Made by a program: the position numbers and the translations under genes. From positions 5,975,101-6,039,100 of the forward strand of contig NC_135550.1 in NCBI RefSeq assembly GCF_964340395.1: DNA of 64,000 bases, in the 5' to 3' direction. Source of the stretch: Glandiceps talaboti (lineage: Eukaryota; Hemichordata; Enteropneusta; Spengelidae). Positions 29,601-40,186 of this stretch are shown here, piece by piece; within the stretch, counting starts at the first letter, position 1; every line of letters begins with the position of its first letter. The notes beneath the pieces are model-generated. The model was given only the letters and a program-made list of their open reading frames with translations, was not told where the DNA came from and did no database searches.

Positions 29601-31027
29601 TAACTATTATTACTCTAGTTTATATATTTACTAGTTTGTTTTAGCACCAAATACTTACTGCAGAAAATCCAATGAAGAAATGTAGTTTTCTTAATGGCTG
29701 CAATAAAGATTCTATTCTATTCTATTCTATTCTATAGGATTGTCTTGTAGTAAGACCTGAATCAATCTGATTACTAAAATCTGATGTAGATGTAGGCTAA
29801 TCAGTCATCGTTATTTTACCTCAGTATTTTTGCCCTTCGTGATACATGTTTAAGGCGGCCATGTATCACAAAGATCCATTCAGGCAAATATACATGTACC
29901 GAGGTAAAATAACAATGAATGATTAGCCGACATCTACATCAAATTTTAATCAGATTGGACCAGGATCTGTGCTCAGACCTCCGGTGTGCAGCTCCAGCCC
30001 TCAACAGTGCATTTGGCCATGCGACCTGTTAGCTACATTTGTAGTCTAGAGGCTATCCATTAGGTTTGAATCTGAAGTTTGACTCAATACCATGCTGGCA
30101 TACAGACTACCTGTTAGCAGAAATTGCCTGAGGGTCTAACAACTACACTACATTGTAGGTTGATATCTAAAGTTTATCAGTACTACATGTACATGTACAA
30201 TGTACTGTACAACTAAACATTTAGAATTCAAAGATGTCTTTCCTTTACAAGTTTTTTCTGCCACAAATTCGACACATCTGTTGTTAGTTGTGCTCTGTTT
30301 AATTTTCATCAAGATTTAAATATATATCTAAATATATTGTATTATTAGCATCATACATTTCGGCACCTAAATGTTTGCAGTTTACTTTAAATGAAAAATG
30401 TAATGATGTAATTCATCATTTTCTATTCAGGTACATGTATATTATTTTGTGTTTTCTGAGTTCTTTATTACAAGACAATTGTCTTTAAGTAATTTAGTTA
30501 CAGACTTGTTGAGATTCTGGACTCAGCATGGTCCATGGGTTAGTCCCTCTGGAGTAGCATCACACAAATTCAAACCATGTACAACAATAAGTCATTTTTC
30601 GTCTTGCGACAGATCTCACGAGATCCCGCTTGAGCCATTGCATTCATAGCAACCACATGTGAGGGTGGTCAAGCTGAAAGTGTCAAATGTTTAGCAACAT
30701 TATTGTTCTCAACATCATCGCCATCGCATATGGCCATGGCGAAAGCTTGACCACGATCACGTTTGACAACCATTGTTGCTTGGCATATTTGCATTACTAG
30801 TGAGATCTGCAACGAGATGTAAAATCCCTTATTAGCAGCCTGAAATTCATACAGTCCTGTCCTATAGAAGATCATCATGAAATGTACCTGGTGTTGAAGG
30901 AATAAAAGATGCACTTACCTGATTTGATTTCAATAAAGGTATTAGTGTCTATATGAGAGCTTGATGTTCCAAGCAATGGGGGTCTGAGAGGAACTATCTG
31001 TGGAGTTGCTATTGCACCAGCTGACAT
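5815..31027 (-). CDS. DZANK1: DZANK1 orthologue, 5' half (six coding exons; 3' part beyond the window)
   Basis: Coding exons 31027..30919, 22486..22339, 13510..13393, 11228..11022, 10109..10030 and 5908..5815 join without a phase break and all use AG/GT borders. The product opens [17 protein letters not shown], then has [18 protein letters not shown], a KAVAVTK strand and [12 protein letters not shown]. From memory, vertebrate DZANK1 begins in the same order (a PQIIPLR-type start, YYTLDGSKPE, KAIAVSK, IVTKVFHVD). This is the N-terminal beta-rich 'chitobiase/beta-hexosaminidase C-like' domain of the family. A Ser/Arg/Pro-rich linker (exon 4) and a conserved-looking stretch with PQYWMNGKP (exon 6) follow. 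The two zinc ribbons and the ankyrin repeats are not in the window and must lie left of position 1. In zebrafish, Dzank1 works with Ninl and cytoplasmic dynein in transport to the photoreceptor cilium. The ATG at 31027 has no good in-frame rival and sits where the vertebrate start does. Confidence 0.9.
6968..7205. repeat. about 60-bp minisatellite, 4 copies
   Basis: GAGTTTTATCATCAGCTGTA, then an ATGTCTAATATG block and GTGTGTCTTGGTGACT repeat four times with small deletions. The array lies in the DZANK1 intron between exons 5 and 6. Confidence 0.8.
8679..9030. mobile_element. long-armed foldback MITE, family B
   Basis: Two arms of about 150 bp in inverted orientation. ATTTATTTTGGATTTTTGAT, CATGGCTTCCTACTTGAAAA and GTGAAACAAC on the left are mirrored on the right, around a spacer of about 70 bp. 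The outer ends pair as CAAGGTAGATACCATATT with CATATGGCCACTTGA. A single arm of the same family lies at about 23435..23572. It is within the DZANK1 intron 5/6. Confidence 0.7.
9389..9728 (-). mobile_element. tRNA-derived SINE
   Basis: Read on the minus strand, the head holds an A box-like GGGCGAATGGTTAGAG near 9715 and a B box-like GGTTTGAGCCC at 9672..9662, about 35 bp apart as in a tRNA. The body runs to AAAGCGCTATATAAAAACC, a 3' core common in marine-animal SINEs. It ends in an (ATT)n tail at 9389..9413. The B box has T for the usual C. It is an inactive-looking copy in a DZANK1 intron. Confidence 0.75.
10030..10109 (-). CDS. DZANK1: DZANK1 coding exon 5
   Basis: 80 nt, acceptor TTACAG/CCCCC and donor CTATAG/GTAAGT. 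It reads [20 protein letters not shown] and then RDADFY. The last codon (Ser) is split with the next exon. It is low-complexity linker and is assigned by phase and position. Confidence 0.82.
11022..11228 (-). CDS. DZANK1: DZANK1 coding exon 4, Ser/Arg/Pro-rich linker
   Basis: 207 nt (69 codons, phase 0 at both ends), acceptor TTTTGCAG and donor GAGAA/GTAAGT. It encodes two copies of a PRSRSP-type motif and then a segment rich in H, S, G and Y ([19 protein letters not shown]). It is probably disordered. A symmetrical exon like this could be skipped without shifting the frame. Confidence 0.85.
12637..12746. repeat. inverted repeat with perfect 15-bp core
   Basis: ACAGTCGTCTTGACT (12637..12651) is the exact reverse complement of 12732..12746, with an 80-bp spacer. 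Weaker pairing continues outward (TAGAAGT near 12604 and ACTTCTA near 12769). It is possibly the end region of another palindromic element. Confidence 0.5.
13393..13510 (-). CDS. DZANK1: DZANK1 coding exon 3
   Basis: 118 nt, acceptor TTTTAG/AAATGG and donor AACAAG/GTATAC. It reads [19 protein letters not shown] and then an acidic stretch ([14 protein letters not shown]). The IVTK-F-VD signature ends the N-terminal domain of the family. The exon ends in phase 0. Confidence 0.9.
13679..13785. repeat. CA-rich microsatellite cluster
   Basis: Interrupted (CA)n with ATGCA and CATACA variants, about 170 bp from the acceptor of DZANK1 exon 3. Its long Cys/Val reading frames are repeat artefacts. Confidence 0.85.
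15291..15356. repeat. three copies of a 21-25 bp direct repeat
   Basis: ACCCAGGGGTTCCCAAACTAT repeats three times, the last with a 4-bp ATGC insertion. Confidence 0.75.
16927..17299. mobile_element. 373-bp MITE with about 75-bp terminal inverted repeats
   Basis: The left end ATCAGTACAGAGCTGGTATT, then GATCC and AACTTAGGAGGAA, is mirrored by the right end (reverse complement ATCAGTACATAGCTGACATC, GATCC, AACTTAGGAGGAA). Pairing goes on through a TTTGG/CTTGG and GGGAACTTC block. The interior has no coding frame. No clear target duplication is seen, so the superfamily is unresolved. Confidence 0.65.
17585..17733. mobile_element. foldback MITE, family A copy 2
   Basis: 149-bp inverted repeat with arms of about 50 bp. 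ATGTTATTTTCCAATATC through CATGTGACCTAT on the left pairs with ATAGGTCACTCATATTTTCC through AATAAATAACAT on the right, around a spacer of about 40 bp. It shares arms and left flank with 1646..1762. It lies in a DZANK1 intron and encodes nothing. Confidence 0.65.
19990..20340. repeat. degenerate repeats of a TTGCTATGGGTGTGGTC module
   Basis: Three diverged copies of GTTGCTATGGGTGTGGTC, each followed by a GTTGCYAG...CATATTTGCATA block in the first two, spaced roughly 120-130 bp. They lie just before the dispersed repeat at 20381 and may be part of it. Confidence 0.5.
20381..20963. mobile_element. dispersed repeat family C, copy 1 (with CA/ACAG microsatellite)
   Basis: It shares long blocks with 42380..42972, in order: AATAATACCTC-AGAAACATC, TTTTTGACCAAAATTGACAT, ATCATCACGTTGTGAATACA, AAATTTCAGTCCAATCTGCT, CAATTTCCCAACTAGACAC, a microsatellite, then CACTTTGCAATG. 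Here the microsatellite (20738..20940) is mostly (CA)n with ACAG units. There is no coding potential. It is probably a non-autonomous retroelement or LINE 3' region, type unknown. Confidence 0.65.
22339..22486 (-). CDS. DZANK1: DZANK1 coding exon 2
   Basis: 148 nt. It completes a split GAG codon and reads [17 protein letters not shown], then a basic strand and KAVAVT. The donor is ACCAA/GTAAGT. This is the core of the N-terminal beta-sandwich domain that aligns with vertebrate DZANK1. Confidence 0.9.
22844..22900. repeat. (ATT)n microsatellite
   Basis: About 19 uninterrupted units. The poly-Tyr and poly-Ile frames across it are artefacts. Confidence 0.95.
23435..23572. mobile_element. solo arm of foldback MITE family B
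   Basis: GATTTTTCAAGTAG, then AAAATCCAAAATAAATACC and CATATGGCCACTTGAA match the right arm and outer end of the element at 8679..9030. No left arm is present, so this is a truncated or half copy. Confidence 0.55.
25430..25850. repeat. degenerate 45-60 bp minisatellite, about 7-8 copies
   Basis: CACTGTTTTCTCATGTAGTA then TCAGAG(A/G)YG and a TTCTACRTT block recur with variable spacing. Later copies (25740-25850) are strongly diverged. Confidence 0.75.
26236..26512 (+). mobile_element. CR1/L2-like LINE, 3' end fragment
   Basis: The reading frame [20 protein letters not shown], then FNALKS and a stop, matches the conserved C-terminal tail of CR1-clade ORF2 (RSFS-AP-LWN-LP--L--...FK--LK). About 170 bp of 3' UTR and an (AAAT)n-type tail (26488..26508) follow. 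It is 5'-truncated as usual for LINEs and lies within a DZANK1 intron. Confidence 0.7.
26606..26648. repeat. (CA)n microsatellite
   Basis: About 20 CA units with a GC variant at the right end. Confidence 0.9.
29690..29738 (+). mobile_element. retroelement 3' tail with (ATTCT)n
   Basis: GGCTGCAATAAAGATTCTAT followed by pentanucleotide repeats resembles the 3' terminus of CR1/L2-type LINEs or their SINE partners (AATAAAG plus a short tandem tail). No coding part is preserved. Confidence 0.4.
29763..29957. mobile_element. 195-bp palindromic MITE
   Basis: Arms pair along nearly the whole length. CAATCTGATTA, TGATGTAGATGT, GGCTAATCA and GTTATTTTACCTC on the left are mirrored on the right, and GTGATACATG/CATGTATCAC closes the centre. 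The flanks GACCTGAAT and GACCAGGAT match at 7 of 9 bases and could be a decayed target duplication. It lies in a DZANK1 intron. Confidence 0.65.
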
Positions 31028-31096
31028 AGTGGTAGTAGTACCAGTATTACTGTACTAATTATGGCTATGCTGACAACATCAAATCGTCTCTTAATT
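30919..31096 (-). CDS. DZANK1: DZANK1 first coding exon (short 5' UTR plus start codon)
   Basis: A pyrimidine-rich tract ending AACAG precedes 31096, and the donor CAG/GTAAGT follows 30919. The start ATG is 31027..31025, leaving about 69 nt of 5' UTR in this exon. The coding part is 109 nt (36 codons plus one base) and ends with FIEIKS. The UTR holds a tiny upstream ORF (ATG TTG TCA GCA TAG). Confidence 0.88.
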
Positions 31097-32460
31097 CTGT
31101 TAAAAACAAGAAAAAGACAAAGATTAATTTTAAAAGCACTATATAACATAAATCAAGCAAAGAAACTACATGTATTACAGCATAAATACTTTCTTCTAAA
31201 ATGAATCATCATAGATTCACAGGGTACATGTAGATAGAGATGAGTGTAGTGGAGTCACTGATTAATTAGTCTTACATGTACATGTAGGATAGTTGGAAAA
31301 GTATATTTGTATTTGATGTATCCATAGATGAAAATTTCCATTTATTTGTTTTTCAAAATGTACCGTCAATTCTCACTGGTAAACAATCCATGTGTGTAGT
31401 TCTTACTTCAAACATGTACATGTATAGTAGTATATATTTACTTTCAATTAATGATGGAAAATGGCAGCTGAGCATTCAAAAACTTCTAAGACTTGTAATG
31501 TCTACACACACTGTGTCACATACAATGTATGTGTTCCTATCTTCTGGAGTTACATGTATTATACTTCAGGACTAGTAAAATGATCATTTTTCAGTAAAAA
31601 TCCAAATAATGAATTATTATAGGACATACCAATGTAGATCAGCATACACATACATGTACATGTACACTGATTTCTAATATTCATTTCATATCAGCTCTGT
31701 TATATGTCAAACAAACTTACAACCTTCAAAGTAATTTCAAGCATGCCCCTGAACTGTGATTCAGATTTTAGACAAATTATTACTCAAGACTTTAAGTGGT
31801 AATAAGTGGACTACTTGTGTATACCAGACAAATTGTAAAACTATAAATTTCAGGTAATTTGCAAAACCAGGTTAAAACCAAAATGAAGTTAAGTACTGAC
31901 TCATTACACATTGATTGATTGTTTGGGTTCAGTAGGGCCAAGTGTGCACTACTACCTACATTGCATGCATGGAGACTTTGGAGGACGGTCCTACTTACAT
32001 TATGTATCCTGTACAATTCTAATAAATCAACGGTACATAAATACTACTTTTCCCTAGGTTTGAAAGTACAGATCATGTCATAAATTAATTTACAATATTT
32101 CTACCGTAAAGGTAAAGTAATAGTAATGGGGACTGATAAAGTTGTATTTGTCTTGTAAATATCGGATCCCTATCCATACACCTTGTACACAATATACATC
32201 ATATGTACAATAATTTTAGTTTGGAACTCAATAAAAATACATACAACTAAGGCAGGTTTTACCTATTTACTGCCCTTAACAAAAACACAGATTCTTTACC
32301 ACATACATGTACAGAAGTTTCTCACCCTTTGACCATAAATTTCAATAGTTCTTTGAAATTGGTTTCTAGCTTCAGTTACAGATGTGTTGCTATAATCGGT
32401 TATAGCATGGATTTCATCAGCAGTAGCTTTAGTATTACATAAATGACATAGTCTTTCATG

Positions 32461-32479
32461 GGGGGGGGGGGGGGGGGGG
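32461..32479. repeat. poly-G tract
   Basis: About 19 consecutive G on the plus strand, in DZANK1 intron 1. A similar run lies near 14560..14576. Confidence 0.9.
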
Positions 32480-35400
32480 TCATATAATAATTGTTATGCA
32501 GGACAATGTACAAATGTATTTCTACAGTATGAGTACACTTACAGATGTAATACTACTATTTCCAAAGATAGTACAGCTATACTTAATGTTATCATATTTG
32601 TTGTTTTGAAACTAGTAAAGTTTAAACGTTTAATTCATCTGTTCATTTGTACATATTTCGTTTATTTGTTCTGAGTTGCAACAGAAATTATTGAGAGTAC
32701 AAATGTACATGTATAACTAAAATCAGTGAAAATCATACAAACATATTTTATTTTCTTTAAAAATTCAAACTCAGTATATTTATTTCCCTTCACATATTTG
32801 TAAGAAAGTACTAGATATTCCAAAGTTGTTATTTCTTAACAAAAAGTGAGCAATATAAAAATAACATTTTTTCTATGAATTTGTGATAATATTCCAATTT
32901 TATGAAAACCATTGTCCATGAGTAATTTCAGCTGCTGTCATTCCTAAAGCTATATTTATTTCACATTACAGCATGATTTCTTCTCATTCACGACAAATGT
33001 AATACAGTTGCTGTATACAATGGTTGCCCTTGGTAACCTTTGGTTTCCATGTACAATAGCTACATGTACATTGTGCAGTTTTTCCAAAGCGTATCTTTTA
33101 TCATCTTCCGTTTTTTTGAGGGATCAAATATCAATAACCTACAGCTATTATACACACTCAAAAGTCGCATGAAATATTTTGATATAAAAAAAACCTAATA
33201 TCTGAGACTTGTAACTTCAGTTGAGATAAGACTTCAATAAATTGACGGTATAATGAATATATAATAAAAGAGTTATAAATATCTTACTATCACTGAGGCA
33301 GTTGCTACTCCGATTATCAATATTTCATTCATCCAATCTACATGTACATGCAACACAAACGTAGTGATAATGATAGATTTATAGGCATGTTGGCTAATTT
33401 GCATACAAATTGCTTTCTTGCTTGCTTGAAAAAATACAAACTTAAAGTGTTCTTCATTTTTGTGAAAAAATTATGATAAATATGACAAAAATGAAAAACT
33501 ATATGGGACAACTATACACAAAGGCAAAAAAAGAGTGGTGAAAACAAATCATGTTATATCTGCTTACTGATCTACAATGTATTCAGTAAAACTGATACAA
33601 TGTAGCAATATCCAGTTTTTCCCTCACTTTCTTCCACAGTACATAAATCTATTCCTCCTAATAACTTGGGAGTCTTACAAAATGTAAATGATGGCTTGGA
33701 AAATACATGTACTTTCATCCCAGACTTCTTCCACATTCAAATTTATCTCTCTCAAATCATAAATGGGAAGACACAATAATTTTCTTCAACCTATTATACA
33801 ATTTACCCTTCCCTAAAAGTATAGCCATATATCTTATTTCAAACAATTCCAACATTTTAATTGTATCTTGTTAAAATTTCGTCACTTGATAATCCAAATT
33901 TGTAACCCTGTCCCTACCTAAATAGATATCAATTCAGTTAGACCAATTCAAAATTGTTTTCTGTCCACACAAGAAAACTGAACAAAACATTTGAATTGGT
34001 AAACCAGTTTTGAACCAATTTAATTTGAATCGGTTTCAAACCATTCCCCTGAGGTGACTTCAAAACTGGTTTTGTGAATTTGGGAACTGCAGAACCGTAT
34101 TTGATTCATTTTCGAACCGATTTCACAATTCCACTAGGACACAATGCTGTCTCTACAAGTCTCAGACTACATGGATCTATCACATTCCCTTACTACTGAC
34201 CAGCCGGCAACTGAATCCTAGAGATGGCATTGTCATGTGAGCGACATCATAGTACATGTACAATTTTATGTACAAAGTCAAATTCCAAGTACATGCATGT
34301 ACATGTATCACCATATTTGTGCAGCAGACACATGGACAATACACTTTTCTTATGGGCGGCTACCAGAATCAATACCACAAACAGAGAAATATCAATAAAA
34401 ACCTCCAACTTGAAAGCAGAATGTGAGAAAATTGTAAATAATGAAATGAGTTCGTATTTTATGAATTTGACGAAGAATTTCAATTCCACATTTTTAATAC
34501 ATGTACATAAAAATCAATCATCGTCATGGGAAAGTTCTGAATCAAATTAAATTTTGACTTGATACTCATTTTATTTGGTAAGTAATTCTCATTTTCACAA
34601 ATACATGTACATTTGTACATATGTTACAGTTGCACTCACCTCAAAAACAATTTTCAATACATACAGAACCAGTCACCATGAAAAAGTCTAAACAGGATTT
34701 AATACTGATCATGCTGTCATATAGTATATACTGAAATTTATGGTGCCAAAACAGCATGAGTGTCACTATATTTAATTTTACTTTGAACCAGATTCCGGAA
34801 ATCCTGACAGATAGTAACCATAAATCTAAAATACTGACTCAGGAAACAGCAATATAAAATGTATAAACTTTAAACGTCATTCCCTCATTCCTGTACCATT
34901 GAACCCATGATTATACATTTTATATAATTTTTTTTTATTGTGATAGTGAAAGGTTTGAGCATCTTTTTCTAGTACATGTGATTGGCAGTTTATCGTTCCT
35001 TTTACGTTGAATATTCACCAAGTCACGGTTTACCATTTTAATATCTTACCTCCACCTGGTTAAGGTATATTAATTAATTTGAAATATTGGTGATTTTACT
35101 AATTTTTAGGTAACGTATTATCTAATAACTTTTGTGACCTTACTACATTGTAAATCAAGATTAGTATTTGGAGATTAATTAAATTAATCTGAGATCTCAT
35201 CAGAAGTAGTCTGGATGCTACCCATGCATGGCTTTGAATGACTTCTCAAATCTTCAAAGCCATGGATATATCATCTAGATTAAGCAAAAGGAAGGAAGGA
35301 AGTAAAAGTTACTGTTGAAAAATATACACGTCGTGCAAGCCTTGACTCCGCAGTGCATTTTTTTAACAAGAGTAAACTACAGCATGTAGACCTCACGTAT

Positions 35401-37992
35401 AATTCGCATAGAGGCGTTGACTCACTGAGAATGCCTGTAGACACAAAATAGAAGATGAAAGCTGTATGCTGCCACTGTCACTATGTCAGTATCACATGAA
35501 GCCTTTATACTCACACTTTTATAAATTTACATGTATGTACAATGTACATCATAATTTGTCACTGCAGTACAACAGCTATATTTTTGTACATATATTTTTG
35601 AGTCTTTACACAGGTAATCCTCTTTCTCCCAACTAGTAATTACTTGTTTACAAACAATATACCCCCTTGGGAGAGAGGGGGTTGATTTTTCATAATACAT
35701 TTGTACTTGCTAACCTCAAAGGGTCCATTTTTTTGTATTTCTGACTTTAGATGCTGTCAAGCTTTTGTGGCAATCTATCTATTTTTATACATGAGGGTTT
35801 TTTTTATAACTAATTATACTCACTACATAACAAAACCACATTTGTTTACCGTGGACAATAAAAAAAAACTTCAGAAAAAGCTGGACGATACTTCTAATTT
35901 ACCATTTCATCTATCAATTATTCTTTGATGTCACCATGGCAACCTAGGATTACCAATATTAAAGTCATTTCAGCATTTTTATCTTAGGTTTAAAATTTCC
36001 ATTTCAGCACTACAGTTAATTCTGAGTTTACTACAGCTACAGGTACAAATGTACATTGTTATTTCAGTCTGACCAAAATATCTATTTTACTCAAGTTATA
36101 TGGGTTTATGGCTGTATAGACCTTGGTGGCGGTGACACACATGAAGACTTTATGAACCAAAATATCTCAATGTAGGGATTACAGAGACTGAAAAAAAAAG
36201 CTAAATTAATTAACAATTGGTATATTATAGTTCATTATATAGTTGTCCTTTTGACCATTCTCTGGATTTTTTTTTTACCATTTTAGATCGAGACGTATTA
36301 TAAATGTCAGAACATATGACATCATAAGCATGGCTTCAACTTCTAGTGATAACTAAGTTTTCTGACATGGCATTTCATTCCTAATCTTAAAACATTTCAA
36401 AACTTTTTAAAACTTCTACTATCTGGAGACAATACATGTATATTCCATCTTTATGAAAGATCTCAAAATGTGCTAGCAATTATACAATGTACATATGTAT
36501 AATATATAACCCAACCCAGCTCTTAAATACAAATACATGTATGGCGCTCATTATCTACTCACACTGGAGTGCATTGTATATATAGCCATGGCAACAACTG
36601 ATTATTGCCAGTTATGTTCAGAATGTTACTACCAGGTAGCAATAATATTACTCCATACATAATGCCATAAAAATGGTATATCTGTGCACTGCATATATTA
36701 TTTCAAACCTGGATATACATTGTAGGCACAGGGAAGTGTCACTGTGTGCATTTGAAAAAACACTACAATTTTATGATTTTATGAGAACAATTTAATATAG
36801 TAATTACTATATGATCCAAGATTTACATCTTAAAAGTAAACTGTAGAATATGTAGAATTTAACAAAAGTAATTGAAATTTCCTCTATTACTCATACCATA
36901 GACATTGGATAAAGACTCTATGCTCTCTGGTGTAGAGTATATAACTTGTAAAAAGGGATGATTGCGTCTGACACACAAGCTCAAAAAGCAAACTTGTTTT
37001 GGGGTTGGGGGGTTGGCGTCAATGCTTAACTTCATTTTCGCAGTTCTAATAAGTTCTATTACAAATTTCGAATACTTTCACACTTTCAATGATAGGAGCC
37101 TAGGTAATTTACTACTAATACTATTGAGATGTTGATAAGTTGATAAAAATTTACTTCTAATGTGAGATATGATGATGCTGGGTTTCTGGTAGTATTTTGA
37201 TGTATTTACCATCATCTCAGTAAACAGGTTCTGTTGGAACTTCACACCATTATTGTGCGATTATCCATATTTAATTAAAGTGTCTGTTTATTTGTATTAT
37301 CTAATTGTTGCACAACATTTTTTTTTTGAAAGTTCATGCAGCAAACCTAATGAATCTGAAATGAGAATTTTTGACTTTTTAAAAAAAATAAAGAATGTCA
37401 ATTTGTTTAATGAAATTATGCATTACAAACTGAGTGTGAGTATTAATAACGTACCATAGGCGTTACAAAATTAAAATTGATATACTACTAGAAGTTGCAC
37501 AACGAAATTCTTGAATGAAATATTTGACGTGTGTATCAGAAAACTGTCGAATTACCGGTTTGATTCATAAATACAACCACCTTGCAAGTCAGTAAATAAT
37601 ATCACTGTCAAAAATATGCTGACGACAAACACAATCAAATAAGGCGGACAGGTATTGGTCATTGGACCATCGAATTTTTGCGGTATTGTCTTGCATGATT
37701 GTCCTCGAAGGGCTATAAACACTGAAATTCCATACCGCGTTGTTGTTCAACACTTACTAGTATTAACTGGTAACAGTTCAAACCTACGTACAATTGTTTC
37801 CCGGTATTAATATCGTGAATTAAATCAACGATCGACGTTAAGTTTGGTTGGAGGCAGCAAAATTGGGGCAACCGCAACATACATGACATACGTTGAAGGT
37901 TCAAAACCATGTCGAAAGACGTTTGGAACAACTTCAAGTTGAATCAAAGCGCCTGCTAGCTGCAACCCGTTCTTCTGTAATTTTAACCTTAC

Positions 37993-38090
37993 CTGAAACA
38001 CTTGCTGGCTACCGAAAGCCGAATTTCGCGTTCCTCCAGTACAAAAATCACCAGGAAGTATTAGTCCCAACTGTTGAAGCAGTAAAGTGG
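37993..38090 (-). other. DZANK1: predicted non-coding first exon of DZANK1
   Basis: The minus strand carries a strong donor, TTTCAG/GTAAGG, after 37993 in a locally CpG-richer patch, with a TATA box about 25-30 bp above 38090. Spliced to the acceptor at 31096 this gives a roughly 95-nt 5' UTR exon and a 6.9-kb first intron. The 5' end is inferred from the TATA position. No transcript evidence is available. Confidence 0.45.
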
Positions 38091-38113
38091 CGTTATTCTG
38101 TGCCTTATCAACG

Positions 38114-38121
38114 TTTATATA
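38114..38121 (-). promoter_or_regulatory. TATA box candidate for DZANK1
   Basis: TATATAAA on the minus strand, placed correctly for initiation near 38085-38092 and upstream of the predicted first-exon donor. Short AT-rich matches are common in this genome, so the support is the spacing to the donor and the CpG-richer setting. Confidence 0.4.
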
Positions 38122-39672
38122 CAGCTAACTGAGTACGTTCAACTCAAGCGTGGTTGCTAGCAAAACAAAGTCGATTCATAAGCATAGGCAGTAGGCGGGG
38201 AGATCAAACATGTTGGTGAAATCTTTCCTCCAATGGACATCATTGATTCAAAAGACAGAATTTCATTATGATTTCACTTGTCGATACCACTGACTTGTTT
38301 TTTTTCAATTTTCATGACAAGTGTTGTAGGCTCATAGTGTAAAAACAAAAACAAAAGAAAGTCCTAATACTTAGCCATCGTTTTCGTAAAGACACTGATA
38401 GACAAAACCAAGCTATTACTAAGCTTATCCATTCACGTCATGATAAAACAATTCAAAACATGTAATTTCCTATATCCATCATCATGTTCGTCTTCTTTCA
38501 AAATTAGGATGAGGATAGTCAAGAGGAGACAAACTACAATATGCCGAATTACTGGTCAGTAATGCCTAAAACTCAGCATTTTCACCGAGAGAAAAAGAAG
38601 TAAATATTACTTCTTCTCCATAAATTACACGTATTAATCAGTTGCAAATTGCCGTCCCGTGTACGTGTTTCATTGAGATCCCCGGGTTTAAATCTGAACT
38701 AGCTGTAACAGGAACGGTTTTTAAAAGAATGTTTTATAGGTACGTACAATAATTTACTCGTAATATAGTACATCATGAGCAGTATTGAATTACCTGTGGG
38801 TAAACATATATTATTTTTGTGTAGCTTTATACACAGTAAATCAAATCGAATAGATTTTTGGTCCGTACCCAAAAATCAGCGCCTTCAACGTCGATCACGA
38901 TTTCAACCTGTTTCTGTACTGTTTAAGGATAATATTAACCACTGATTGCTGTAACATGTTCAATGTCTAATTACTTGTATTTTAAAAGAAAATGATATTC
39001 CAGTTACAACTACTACAATTTTCGCTTTCGCTTAAGATTTAAATTTGACACTACATTACCTACATATAACATTGACTGCTATCTAACAGATGAAATGTCA
39101 TTCTAGTAATTTAATTTCCAATTTTTAGTGAATATATCTTGTAAAATATAAAACGTCCAAGTAGTGCACGTTTCGGTCTATTTAATATTTAACTGGCTGT
39201 AATTTCTCTTCTCAATTTCAATTAATGAACTTAGTAAACTTAAATTAATGCACCTCGACAAATAAATGAAGGCATATGGAGGATTCTTTGTAAGGCCAAA
39301 ACAAAAAATGTTTCTGGTCAGGACAGTTCGTCTAAAATGGTGCGACGACGCAATTTCTTTTTAATTCTCGACAAACCTGTCACTCAGTCTACTATTTATG
39401 ACAGTTACTTTTTATTTACGTACTTTAGAGCAAGTGTGTATGTAGGACAGATATATGATGTCATTGGCTCTCAAGTTGTCTTCACTGAAGTAGGGAGGGT
39501 TATTTTTGTGTTTCCCATCGGCTTTGCAGACTGCATGGCTAGACAAACACACAAAAACAGACCGACGCGAAGGTATTAATTGTAAGTGATGCGCTCGCTG
39601 GCTAGAAACAGTTCTCTCCTCCTTTTTTTGGCCTAATCAAGAGCTCCACCTACGGCGTTCGTTTGTCCACTG

Positions 39673-39764
39673 TTTTGTTTGTTTGTTTGTTTGTTTGTTT
39701 GTTGGTTGGTTGGTTGGTTGGTTGGTTGGTTGGTTGGTTGGTTGGTTGGTTGGTTGGTTGGTTA
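39673..39764. repeat. compound (GTTT)n(GGTT)n microsatellite
   Basis: About 7 GTTT units switch to about 15 GGTT units by one T-to-G change, within the intergenic region. Confidence 0.9.
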
Positions 39765-40186
39765 AAAAGATATTAACTGATAAGTCATGGTGGATTTAGA
39801 CCAAGTTTATGGACCGGAAAGATTGGTGGAGATTCGACTGTTCGTGCGGATTTCGATTTTAGCCACAGTGAAGATTTTGGCGAAGGGATGGGATAGAGAT
39901 TGTTTCAAATACTGAAACAATTACATATAAATCAGATCAGATACTAAAACCGGGAATCATCTCCTAAAAACCCATAAGTCACAAACCACTTTCTCTGCTT
40001 CACCATGTGGGGGCACAATCGAAGGGGAAGTCCTTTGTTAGTGAGTGTTAGTTTTCTTTTGAAAACAGCATTCCGTTTCAGATTTGATGTCTTACAGGTA
40101 TCCTTCCTTTTCGTATTAGTTTATACACTTTACTCGGCACACACACACGTTTTTACATTGTTTACGAGCAAGACAATTAGAAACAA

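Noticed and set aside
33900-34140. Repeated GAATTGGT, AAACCAGTTTTGAA and GAACCGATTT motifs, possibly a palindromic element
   Set aside because: Pairing is patchy and I could not define ends or a second copy.
37825-38132. Overlapping 80-codon frames on both strands near the DZANK1 promoter
   Set aside because: No recognisable domain. The interval is better explained as a promoter and non-coding first exon, and the frames cross a strong splice donor.
39337-39579. 80-codon frame starting MVRRRNFF
   Set aside because: No similarity recognised and no supporting signals. It probably arises from a slightly more GC-rich stretch.
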